From Stercorarius parasiticus (Eukaryota; Chordata; Aves; Charadriiformes; Stercorariidae), in the NCBI GenBank assembly GCA_013396915.1, contig VWZL01000192.1, positions 620,001 to 684,000 of the forward strand: a DNA stretch of 64,000 nt, written 5' to 3'. The notes beneath the pieces are model-generated. The model did no database searches, was not told the DNA's origin, and worked only from the letters and a program-made list of their open reading frames with translations. This document shows, one piece after another, positions 1-11,165 of this stretch. How positions within the stretch are numbered: the stretch's first letter is position 1; every line of letters starts with the position of its first letter. Both the position numbers and the translations under genes were made by a program.

Positions 1-3000
1 AACACCCAAGGTCAAGATGCCAAACTTGAAATATAAAGCAGCAGAACTTTCATAAGGGAAAGAATGTGTTTTACTGTCCAATTAACCTAATTAACTAACA
101 GCTTAGGAGTAAGTGCAAGTATATACTTACCACATTGTGCTCGAGAGATGAAGACAGTGACTGCTGCTGCTTTTAAACACGGCCATACCTTGTAATCCAT
201 AATCAAATGTTCCTTTCAAGTGACTTTGAGCTCCTGAAACTTAGTATATTATGTCTACACTAAGTTCATGGCCCCTGAAAGAAAGCATACTCCTCACCTA
301 GCTCAGATTCCTCACTGGGGGTCACCTTTATCGTTACATTTATCATTAAATATGTTTGCATTTTTCCACTCTAGCACTCCAAGGCCCAAAAAGAGGTCAT
401 TGTATTTGACTTTCTGTGAGCCCAGAAGAGCTTGTGATCTAAATAGGCAAATTATATATCTATTTCGAGTGACTATCTTGACCTTTCTCAGATTGCCAAC
501 TTCCCAGACACCTTGGTGGCAATGACTCTCCTGCTGGGATAATTACCTCTAATTGTGCTGTTCTTGTTATCTTGACAAGCTCAGTTTTTACCATAAAATG
601 GCCTGATATGGACATGAGCGAGGTAAAAAATCTTGTTCCCAGACTGCTGTCACTTCCTTGCTAGGACAACTGTTCTGTAAGTAACTTTGGTAATAGTTCT
701 GGAAGGGCAGGTTGATCAGCACAGTTTGGATACCTTAAAAGAAACCTAAATCCATTTAATAGCAAGAGGAATCGATCGGACCTTCAAATGTCAATAGAGT
801 TTTCCAAGTATGCCGTAGAGTTTACAAAATAAATCTCCCTGTTTTAGTTGTAAGAAATGTGAAGAGCTTCTTTACAGAGAACAGAATTTCCCATATTTTG
901 TTCTTCCACAATGAGCAAAAAAAGAATTAGAAACATTTCATCCAGGCTATGACAGGACTAACTCTATTCAACATATGTGTTCTGGGTAAGATTGAAAAAG
1001 GCAGTGGAGGTGGTTCGTCACCTGTGTTATTCAAGGCATTCATATTACTCAAAATAATAAGAAATTATAGAATAACTAGGGCTTAATGAAGAATGAAAAC
1101 TAAATTTGATGTTGATAAAAGCAAAGAAATGCACTAGAGAGAAAACAGTGTTAACTTTATATATACAATGATCAACCGACTTGCACTGTCAGAAATTAGA
1201 TGCTGAGCTTATTATGAAAACTTAGCTGAAAATATCTGATCAATGTTCAGGAGTGGCTAAAAAACAAAGTGAATTTTGGCAATTATTAGGAAAAGCATAG
1301 AAGGCAATGAAGAAAACTTTGTTATTCTTTATTAAACTGTCACGTCTATACCTTGAATAGTACAATTCTCTCTCTCCTTCTCAGATAAGATATACTACAA
1401 GTAAAATGGGCCCAGAGAAAATGGATAAAGGGTGATCAAAGACGTGGTATGGTTTCTGTGTGAGGAACAGCTAAACAAACTAGGATCCTTCTGTGTGGAA
1501 AAAAGATGACTGGATGTGGTATGATAGAAATCTACATAACCTTGGGTGCCATGGCATTGACTGTTAGCTGTAAATAGTTAGCTGTCTCCTCCAGCGCAAG
1601 AACTAGAAGACACTCCGTGACACTATGAAGTAGTGATACAAAACGGAAGCAGACTCCTCTTTATACAGAGTGAGTAAAGTTTTTGAGCACATCTGTGAAC
1701 TACATGTTCTGGATGCTGCAGATGTTAAAAGAGTATGCACAGATTCAAATACTAACCTCAAAAATACATAGAAATAAAATCCAGTAAAGTCTGTTAACTA
1801 CAAAAAACACCCTTTTTTACCCAGAAGTCCCTGAACTGCAGTTTCCATGGATGTATCACCGCATCTTGACTTGTGCTTTTATTCTTCCCTAAACATTTGC
1901 TGTGGGATGTTGTCAGAAACAGGATTCACAGGGTTATATGGTCCTTCTGCCTCTCTGTGTGGATGTTCCTATGTTCTCACCCTCATGTTTTAGTCCTGAC
2001 TAAAATAATCGTTCTGCCAGCATAGTCAGATTTTGAAAGTGCTGCTCCCGTGAGAAAAAAAAAAGAAAAGAGAATGCCTTGATCGGTCTGTCCATCTCCT
2101 TCCATGCTATATATCATCTCCGTCACAAGGCTCATATCCTTCAAGAGATGGGTGATTATTTGTGCTTGGTTGTGTGTTAAATTGGATGATTCCAATGCCA
2201 GCTATCTCTCCCTCCTGATCGCTAGACAGAAATAGCTATGCCCTCTGTTTCAGTCTACCTAAGGAGTAAACACACATCCATCCTGGATTTTTGCTGGGAA
2301 TGTTTGTACCCCTGGTATTAGCCTGTCCAGAGCAGGTTTGTAGAAGACTTTTCGAATCCATTTCCATTTTACACCCAACAAGAAAGCTTATGGGCTGGCT
2401 ATACAACCAAAATCAGAGAACTATCCAGGACATTAAACTGTGGCTGTCCTAATGAGACCTGCTGTATTGTTGCCAGTTTTACTGATTGCCTTCACTGTTT
2501 CCAGCAGAAGAGCTGTGAGTGAGCTCAGCAGTTCTGATGTCTGACACACCAACGTTTGACCCGAGACCTCCTGAGCTGAAGTCTGAGTAACTCTATCTTA
2601 CACTAACGAATCACACTCGCTACAGACAAGCACAGTGGAAACCTCAAGCACTCCCGCCCCAAAGAGGTTACATGAAGATCTCATCTGTCTGACACCTCTG
2701 CTAAAAAAGATGCCAACCTACCTGCCAAAAGAAAGAGAATATTAAAACCCTCTTTCTCAACTTCTGTCTCCATGAGGCATAAGTGCAACCCAGGTGTGAT
2801 CTCTCTTGTACAATCTCAGTAAGTCTTAGTTTATTTAAATGAGTATATTTAAAGAAACTAACGTGACAAAGGACAAGTGAACTAGCCTACTGATTTCAAA
2901 AGGCTGAATAATACTTGTGTACTGTTTTACTCGGGAAGCATCAGATGGCTTTGGTGAGGTGAGATGCAGTCCCTGGGAATGAACACCCATGGACACATTT

Positions 3001-5279
3001 CCAGCATTTTACAATGTTGAGCAATCCCAAAAGTCCCACAGAAAAAAATCATTTTTCCTCAGTACTGACAAAGAACCTTAGAATTGTATGAAAATACAAA
3101 TTCTTATATTAAACTACTCTTCCAATTAAATTCTTCAACTACTGCAATTAGCAGCAAAATTTCTTTTTCTCTTTTTTCCTCCTCTTGCTTGTCCAAAAGC
3201 ATAAACTTAGGCCTTTGTAGCAACACTAGTGTTATGGATTTGAAGAAAAAACTTTCCTCGCTCTTTTACCACTCAGAGAGCAGATGACAACTTCCTACAT
3301 TTCCTCATGTCACACAAGCAGCATGTATCAATGTCAGGCAGAAGGTGTTCCTTGACTGGAAAATCTCCAGTAATCACAGGAGAAAGCCAGGGAGTTAATC
3401 AGAAAGGCAGCAATGACAGAATGTTTCTTTATTTCTCACAGCTCTTAGGTCATTGCCTTGCTCCATGCCTACCTATTAAAAAGATGTAGTCAGTTTGACC
3501 TCCTGAGGCTTTAAAGCTTGCTTTCAGAGCCATACTAAGTTATCCTGCAGTAGTTTGAATCTGTCAAATAATGCTTCATTATGGAAATATCACTGACTGA
3601 ATATTATACAGAGAACTATCGGGTTTATTAAAGAATTCTTTCCCCTCCTGGAATACTGCGTTGTCTGTCTGCCTCCGCTGTTTCTTACAGTGTTTTCAAG
3701 AAGAGAACTTGCCAAAAATGTTTAAGGTATTAGATCTTGCTGATAAATAATCTCAAACTGTCAGGAAGAGTGATAAAGACCCTGGGATAAGACTGCCTGT
3801 AATCAGCAGCCTTGTTTGCAACCTCAGGAAGCAGCAAAGGATTTACTGGGTCTGGACACTGAGCAGACCCATTCCTTGGAGACTCTTTTGTTCCCTGTAC
3901 CCATTCTCCTGCTGAGCACGGAACATCAGTCAGCGAGTTTATAGCCTCATCAAACTCAAACACTTGCTTCTAGGTTTTAAAAATGCCAACTGTTGCCTTC
4001 CCTCAGGAGACAATGTTTTGCAGAGCTGATAGAGATTCTGAAATGCAAAACTGGGGCTGACTTGAGAGTATTAGTCAGAAGCTCAGCGGTCTAGCTGGAG
4101 TTAATTTTACATTAAGAGTGCAAAGCAAAATAAAGACATAGAAATTTGGTGCAGGTTTTATGTGATCATGGGAATAAAAATACTTCGCATCTAAATACCA
4201 AATGACTTTCAGCAAACCGCTCAGATGATATGGTAGGTTTTAGGACTGCTTTTCTTATCCTATCATTTTCCTTTTTGCAGTGCTCTTGTTTTTCATGAAG
4301 AACAAACTTATTATTCCTAATTGAAAATTTGGGTTTGCATGGAGGTAAAATAGGGCAGAAGCTTGTCCTTAAAGATTTGGCCACCAAATAGATGACTTTT
4401 TGTGAATAACAGAATTATCAGCTCAAACCTTGATGCCTGGCAAAATATTTACATTTAGGTACCATTTGCCAAAAAACCTCTCTTGTTTCTAGCAGTCATC
4501 TCTGAGCTCACCTGAACAACTTTGACTATTTTAGCACAGTCTTACTCAGTTCCAGGCTGTCAACTATTCAAACAGAGTGCAGGGACAAGATTTCACAAGG
4601 TATGTCTGGAAGAGTGAGACCAGAGAACCTGGACCATGGGCTGAAAAGTCCTGAGAGGAGGCAACTGCATGGTTTCCTTCTGGTTCCATCAGCAGACACA
4701 GAAGCAAACATGAGAGCATGCTTCAGGTATTATGAGCCCATCTAAGTTTTTCTTGCCTCTCGCTATAGTCCTTCCTGCTGTATAAATCTATGTCATCACT
4801 AGTATAATCCCAGACCCATGCCTATGCCCTTTTTACCTGTCTTCTGCAGCCATATCCCTATACTCAAGTTAAAGACCTCATAAATCCTACCATCAAATCC
4901 TTATGAAATCCTTCCCACAAATTATTGTTCGTTAACATTACGGATAGTCCTCTCAGGGAAAAAACCCAACCCAGACAAACAAATAAAAAATCATTTTTCT
5001 CTCCTTGCCCATTCAAGCTGCCACTATTCCATAGACCATGTTAAGTGTGCAAGGAAGAGTAATTTCTATAGTGCTGTAGGATTCTTAATGTTATCAAGCC
5101 AGTATTATTCTTGATTTAGGGTTGTTATTTGGGTCCTCAGATAATGTGATCATGGCTCAGGCACAACTTCTGCACTGGGTGAGCAACCGACAAAAGTAGA
5201 ATGCAAAAATCTAGAAGCAGCAAATGAACTCTAGTGAGTCTTCAGAGTGGCATGGCATGCGTGCCCAAGAGAGGATAAT
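1..5279. other. Unique AT-rich non-coding sequence
   Basis: No repeat or gene is recognised here. Open frames are short (60-85 codons), unordered on both strands, and lack recognisable domains, which is what chance gives in AT-rich DNA. There is a small purine tract near 2056-2073. The rest reads as old, unique, non-coding vertebrate sequence, intergenic or intronic. This is an inference from absence. Confidence 0.6.
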
Positions 5280-6070
5280 CTAACACATTACAAGGCACTA
5301 AGGCATCTCAAACAGCATTCAGTGCTGGATTCACTTTATTTAATTTGAGTGAGCAGATAAAGGACACAGCTTTAAGAGTATTCTAGTCAATGGACTTCTA
5401 TCAATACGCTCAATGGAGGGGGGTTTTCTTGGGGAGTGGTTTGGTTTTGGTTTGGCTTCGTTTTTTTGTCAGGTGGTACACAAATGATATAGTATAGATT
5501 GACTGAGATTATTAGTTTTCAAAGCTATCCTTAGGTGTATTGACTAGAGATTCCACTCACTGAGATACCCCAAACTCCTAGTGCCATTTGATATGAACTA
5601 AGGAGTCCAAAACATCAGTTCAGTCTTGACAGCTACAACAAAGAACATATGGAAGATCCATGTCCTTCTGGACCAGCAGTTGAAGATGGTACACCAGGAT
5701 AATCTAGGGCATTTCAAACATGACTATGCACCCATGTGTGTGCAAGCAAGTCAGGCCATAGATCTCCAATTACTGTAAAAGATCTTAGATTTACAGCTGT
5801 CATGTAGATGCCTATGTATAGAAAATGTATACTCCAAAATTTGGGTGTCTGAGGGTTCTACCTAGTTACTCAAACATAGGTATCTGATGCTCTTTCAGAT
5901 TTCCTAGGATCTGAAGTCCATCTGCCCTTTCACAAATGTTTGGTTCTCCCATGGGTCTTGCATTACACCTTCCAGGCCTGCACAGATGTTCTAGGCACCC
6001 CAGGGCATTTCAAATGACACAAAATGCCTGGTTTTAGGCAACTAAATCAAATCCTTAGTGAAGGCTGTAT
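5280..6070. repeat. Old palindromic repeat, locus A (two or three decayed units)
   Basis: The segment repeats a core of the form GGCATCTCAAATGGCA in both orientations. Plus-orientation cores are at about 5302 (ggcatctcaaacagc), 5708 (gggcatttcaaacatg) and 6004 (gggcatttcaaatgacac). A minus-orientation core is at about 5580 (tgccatttgatatg). Between the 5580 and 5708 cores is a spacer with 'ccttctggaccagcag', which recurs at locus B near 43290 as 'ccttctggagcagcag'. The stretch 5868-6065, which ends in 'ggcaactaaatcaaatcc', matches locus B at 42850-43020. The units look like imperfect hairpins. I do not recognise the family. It could be a foldback or MITE-type DNA element, an old LTR, or a dispersed satellite. 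The limits are approximate. Confidence 0.5.
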
Positions 6071-8174
6071 GTGTCCCTATCTGAACTACTTGTCTAGACT
6101 TCCTTATCCTCGACATTATCATTTCAAAGTACAATAAATCTGACCAAAAGAAGGTGTTTACATTAGAATATGATTAATATTGCCTGTTTTTTCTTCCTCG
6201 CATTATTCTTTGGTCATTTATGCCTACTGAAAGTGGAAATATGATGCTTCTGCCTTGTTTAGCCACTGGTTTGATTAGGTGGCATTTCAAACAGGAAGTC
6301 CAAATGCAAATGACCATGTAAGACAAAGACCAACAGAAAACTAAATCCTCTATTCCTACCACTCAGTTAGTGGATACGTTTGAGTACAGAAAATAAGATT
6401 TACATATGTGAATGGAAATAAAATCTAGTGAAGAATGCTTTGATGGGTTTATATTTGTGTCTGTTGTGGTAAGCAGGCCATTGACATCCAATTTTAAGCA
6501 ATGTGTCAGTTTATTTAACTCCACATCTGCCTAGTAGAGCTACTCAAATCCAGCAAAACAGAACTAATCTCTTTTTGCTTATGTACCACTGAAGTCTTTA
6601 GACCTTCTGTTCCATTTTTTTTCTGTTTACTTAACCAGTGAAAGAATCAACATCACATGTAATGACAAATGAATCTCTAGATTCTGAGCTCCCTTTATGC
6701 TTGTGCAAGTAACCTCAACATTTCATCACAGTAATCTGTCACTTTTTCCTTTTACTTGGGAAATGAAGTGATATTGACGGCTTGAAAACTTGACAAAAAT
6801 ATAGTAGGAATAACACTTGTAGCTTCCTCTATTGCAGTTAAGTACTGTGTACTTTTGTTAATATGTACTTTTTTTTTGTAACGCAGAGGAAGCCGAGTTG
6901 AATGATTAATCTTTGACCTGTATCAGCAGGAAGCAATTTGAACAACCGCTTTTAAGAAGTCTAGCCTTCTCCATAGCATGCACATAACTTTCATTAACAT
7001 TAAATAGAGTTACATGTGCACACCAGGGCATAAGCTTCTAAGTAGTTATTAATTGTCTAAGAAATGATCCACTGTTTCTTCTCCTTCCAGTTAGTATTTG
7101 GGAACTCGCTTTTGGCTTGCTACTTCCACAACTTTTTGAGAGTGTGTTTGTTCATTTTCCTTTAACTATTTAAATGACAAAATTTCTTCAATGACCTGAG
7201 TAAGTGTATGCAACCATTTAAAAGGCAACAGAAGAAACAAGTTTCAATATTTAATATCAAGAATCTACTCTGTCCCCATGCCCCTTTCAAAAGCAACTCC
7301 TGTAAAATATCATCAGTTTCTTAAATCAACGCTGCTTGGCTAGTAATTTCAGAGGAAAGTAATTATGGGTTTGCAGTCAATATTATTTTGTACTTGTAGA
7401 AAAGAGTTCAGAAGCAAATACGGGTTAGTTCTTTATGTCTCAGGTAGTCTATTCAAAATACACTGTTCTTTCTTTGTAGCAGTTAACCAATGCAAAATGC
7501 CAAGCTGCGACAATAAAGCAACTTAGTGGTACAAGGACTAGAATTTTATATTAAGCATGACATCTTAATGGACCACTTATGAATAGAAATTGCTTTATTG
7601 TCACATTAGATTACCATAGGGACTGGGTTCAGGATTCCCAACTAGCTTTTAAAAATCACAACCTTAATCTAGCCAGATTGACCTTTGTCAGTGTTTCAAA
7701 TCAAACTTTAAAGAATAAGAGTCCAAAGTGCAAGTATTTGCTAGAACTCATGTTAGCAGTTATTGGATCCGCTCTGCTTGTACAGAAAGTCTGGGATGAT
7801 TTCAAAATTAGGGCAACTCCCTACATCCCTTTGCACTTACCAATTTGTGATCACAGAAAATTTCATGTGAAACAACTTCCTTTGCTTACAATTTCCTGTA
7901 GCCCTCTACTGTGTTCCTTTACCTTTGGGCAAACTGAGGTATTTCTGCAGAATTCCTGCTTCTTCCTGCTCTGACCCCTGCATCTGCAGAAACACCATGC
8001 ATTGGAGGTGTGATTCATTTTGGCTTATTTAGATGTCAATGATACAGTCATCCATATTAGACCCATTTTTGCTGGCGCTCCGGGAATCAGCAGATACATG
8101 ATGCAATGTACCTCACCCCTTTAGATGTCACTTTAGGGTACAACTACATGCATCCTAAGAATGCTCAGAGCAAG
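6071..8174. other. Unique AT-rich non-coding sequence
   Basis: No repeat family is recognised apart from a short echo of the palindromic repeat core near 6280 (ggcatttcaaacagg). An open frame of 131 codons begins at 7579 but shows no recognisable domain, signal peptide or codon pattern, and it is treated as chance. Confidence 0.5.
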
Positions 8175-8236
8175 ATTTTGGACAAGAGGACCTTCTGAGG
8201 TCCCTTCCAACATGAATTATCCTTCAGTCCTGTGTG
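8175..8236 (+). mobile_element. Old CR1 LINE 3' end, fragment
   Basis: The stretch 'ttggacaagaggacc' followed by 'gaggtcccttccaac' matches the 3' untranslated end shared by bird CR1 elements (the 'ggtcccttccaac' motif and a degraded repeat tail). Only about 60 bp survive, with several substitutions, so this is an older copy than those at 15.6 or 37.3 kb. CR1 copies are usually cut short at the 5' side because reverse transcription stops early. Confidence 0.65.
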
Positions 8237-8660
8237 CCTATTTCTCTCTTTTGACTACTCACTGGTCAGCTCAGACATGGCAATTAAAAGTTATATGAGA
8301 TGACTTCTACCTTTTTCTACTTTTTATTTCTTTTGTTGATTGTCAAAATAAGATAAATATTTTGGGGGAACAGTGTTGTCAGTTTAAAATTAGGCAGCAG
8401 GCTCTTCTTTGCATATATTCAATATTATTTAAACAGAAACCTTCGTAAAAGCATTTGCCTTTGGAACTGGATTTTTCTAATGCTGCAGGTGTGCAAGGGG
8501 GACAACTTTTGCATCCATCTCTTGTATGCTGGGTGTTGGTTCAACCATGCAAATTTTAACTCTAGAATCGAGGACGTTTGTCCATCCAATGCATACTTAT
8601 CTTTTCTCCTGTATTTATTTTCTACTTCTCTTTGCGCGTGTTAAATGAATGCTGGCCGGT

Positions 8661-8679
8661 ACTGTCAGGCCCTGACAGT
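8661..8679. repeat. Perfect 19-nt palindrome
   Basis: The sequence ACTGTCAGG-C-CCTGACAGT is a perfect inverted repeat with 9-bp arms around a single base. It could be a dimer-binding site or chance. Nothing else in the window decides between these. Confidence 0.8.
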
Positions 8680-9927
8680 GCTGTAGGCTTAAATGTAAAG
8701 AAGGCAGAGCTGATTATTTTTCCCCTTGGGGGCTGCCCTTTGGCCTGCAGGCAGTTCTTTTAAAAATAGCTTCACTCTGCCTGATGCCATTATTATCACA
8801 GACACAATTCCCAACTCGACTGTCCAGATCAGAAATGAAACCTCTGTGTTCAAGAGCAACACGCTGCATGCACTGCTTTCCCGTTGTGTTCAGACAAGTT
8901 CTTTCCATAGGCTGTGTGGCAAGATTTTGTGGGTATTTTTTTGCTTGGTTTCTGTATATTCGATTGTGCTTGTCGTACAAGAGAAAAAGCTGAAGGCAAG
9001 ATGCTAGTGAGCCTGGAATATATGTGTATAAAACTGATGTTCTGCTTCCCTAGGTCTGCTCAGACAGTGTTGGCAGGCTGGTGGCACTTTCATTTGTATT
9101 TCTCAAACAGAAAATAAAGGAAAAAAGAAAAACCAACCTGGTAGTTGAAACACACTATTGGGAATGTTTCTGTTACAGACTCCTATTAGCTCAAACAAGT
9201 AATTTAAGATTCCTGACTTAGTTTAAGCCTTTAGTAAAATGAGCATCTCCTTATTTTCAAACCAGAAAGTCTCGCTGCAATTACCAGGAGGGACGTAATA
9301 TGTAAGTGACATGAGCTGTTCCCAGAAGTTGCCACAAGTTTACTGAGCACTTGAGAAGATGAACAGTTTCATCTTTCTAAACAGTGGGAAAGCCAGGCTC
9401 ATTACTGTAAACTACAATTTGTGTTTTCAGATCCACTCTGGGATAAGTTAACTCCCATTTTTAATAGAGATTAAGGAAGAATCATAAAACTCATATGAAT
9501 GGTAGTGTAAATTTCTGATACCATGGACGTGGTCACTGAAAAGTGCAACGTGCTAAAACGTAGCACAGGTTTCCCATCTATCTAGAAACTTAGATCAAAG
9601 GCACTGTCCATATGTTTAAACACCTGCCACAAAGCTATCTCGGAAGAAGATCTTGCCAACTCGGTACAGTACTAGAAAAGGAGAGCTGTTGGTGAACTCC
9701 TCAGGCCCCACAGAAAAGATGTCTGGTGGTGGAGCAGTCAATTGAAAATTATACGGACTCAGTAATTTTGAAACTTAATTTCTCTCTCCCTCTTTTTTTC
9801 CTAGAGGTTCCTCTAAAAATTGCAAGAACTGAAAGTTTGGGATTTAAGCCCCTGAAGCACAGGGAGTTAAAAGTTCAAGTTCATTTAAGTGAATACTGGA
9901 TTTGTATTTACACTTGTATACAATTCA

Positions 9928-9948
9928 GTACAGTAAACTATACTGTAC
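9928..9948. repeat. Short hairpin, 8-bp arms and 5-nt loop
   Basis: The arms GTACAGTA (9928-9935) and TACTGTAC (9941-9948) pair perfectly around AACTA. A short inverted repeat in AT-rich DNA is weak evidence for function. Confidence 0.7.
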
Positions 9949-11057
9949 AGCCTACTTTCTTCATAGGGATATTATGATGTTTAATCTTTGTGAATCATGA
10001 TGAGATCCTTAGATAAAAGGTGCTATGTAGTATTCCATACGGCCTCAGGCATGAAAGCATCATTAATAATTTAACAATAAAAAATATAGTTACCCTAGAG
10101 GCTGTCAGATATGTCTGGTGGTAAAAATACCTACACAGATAGGTACTGTAACATTGATTGAATAATTTATTTGATGAATTTCTCAGTATTTTTAAATACA
10201 CATGACAATGTCTTTCATTATTCGCCTAAGTTGCACATCACTGTTAAACTATTACTTCATGAATGCAAAAGCTGCTTACCTTAAAATTCATTAAAGAAAG
10301 GTAAGAAGTTGCTTTGCAATGCCATCTAATATCATCATGTCCAGTGAAAAGTTTTCAGAGTTTCACTTAACTAGGAGAGGTGTTCAGAGAACATGGAATG
10401 CTTATCCAAACTATGTATTAAGGGATGCGAACTATTGTAGACATTTTGCAAATTTTGCCTAGTGAAGAATTTGGTCCAAGACTTAATCTAGGATGTAATT
10501 CAAAGATTCAAAAGTAGGTGTGTGAGGTATCTCTGGCTTTCTGAAACTGTGGTCTTATCAACGGTGCAGCTATCACGCTATCCTTATCTGATTATGGTGT
10601 TCAGTAGCTTCAGTGCAGGAGGTGAGTTGAAGATGTATGTCTTCATTGAGCTGCAGATATTCAGGACTGATGTTGAAGACTCACACTGATACACCATACA
10701 GATACCGTTTGGTCTGGAACCTTAGCGAATAGCTTTATGGTGTCACTATTTCTGGAATCTCTCTCTGACCATGTAATGTTTGTAATGCCGATCCTACTCT
10801 CAGATGGAAGGTAACACACACAAGGGCAATGTGAAGCATTAAATATAAATATTTACGAATTTTGTTTCTGTTGGCACTTTACGGTGATGGCTGATAGGTC
10901 AAGGTTCACAATTTATTTGCAAAAGAAAAAGACCCTAAAAGACAGAATTGGCCCATCCTAACATCTGCTGTACAGATATGAGTTTACATAACTGCTCCCA
11001 ATCTTTCCTGCAGCAATGCAGCCTGTAAACAAACAAGACATTTGCTAGACAAAAAAC

Positions 11058-11165
11058 AGGCACAAGCAGATTAAATGACTTCTCTGAGGTTATAAAAAAG
11101 GTTACCAAAAAAGGTTTCTTTCTGGGATAGGCTTGAATCTCAGATCTCCCAAAGCACCTTTTAAT
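11058..11165 (-). mobile_element. MIR-like SINE relic
   Basis: Read on the plus strand, the order of blocks follows the complement of the ancient tRNA-derived SINE MIR: 'ggcacaagcagattaaatga', then 'cttctctgaggtta', then 'gggataggcttgaatctcag', then 'ctcccaaagcacc'. These correspond to the MIR core and the tRNA-like head, with the B-box region near 'gcttgaatctc'. Divergence is high, as expected for an element inherited from early amniotes. The call rests on remembered consensus, so a profile search is needed to fix the limits. Confidence 0.55.

Larger units (their letters stand above)
8237..11057. other. Unique non-coding sequence with two short perfect palindromes
   Basis: No gene is seen. 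Overlapping short frames at 8578-9117 lie on both strands and do not resemble proteins. A 19-nt palindrome (9-bp arms, 1-nt centre) lies at 8661-8679. A hairpin with 8-bp arms GTACAGTA/TACTGTAC and a 5-nt loop lies at 9928-9948. The section 8640-8780 is richer in G and C than its surroundings. Confidence 0.5.

Noticed and set aside
7579..7974. 131-codon open frame, one of the longest outside repeats
   Set aside because: No recognisable domain, signal or repeat; AT-rich surroundings; frames of this length are expected by chance in 64 kb scanned in six frames.
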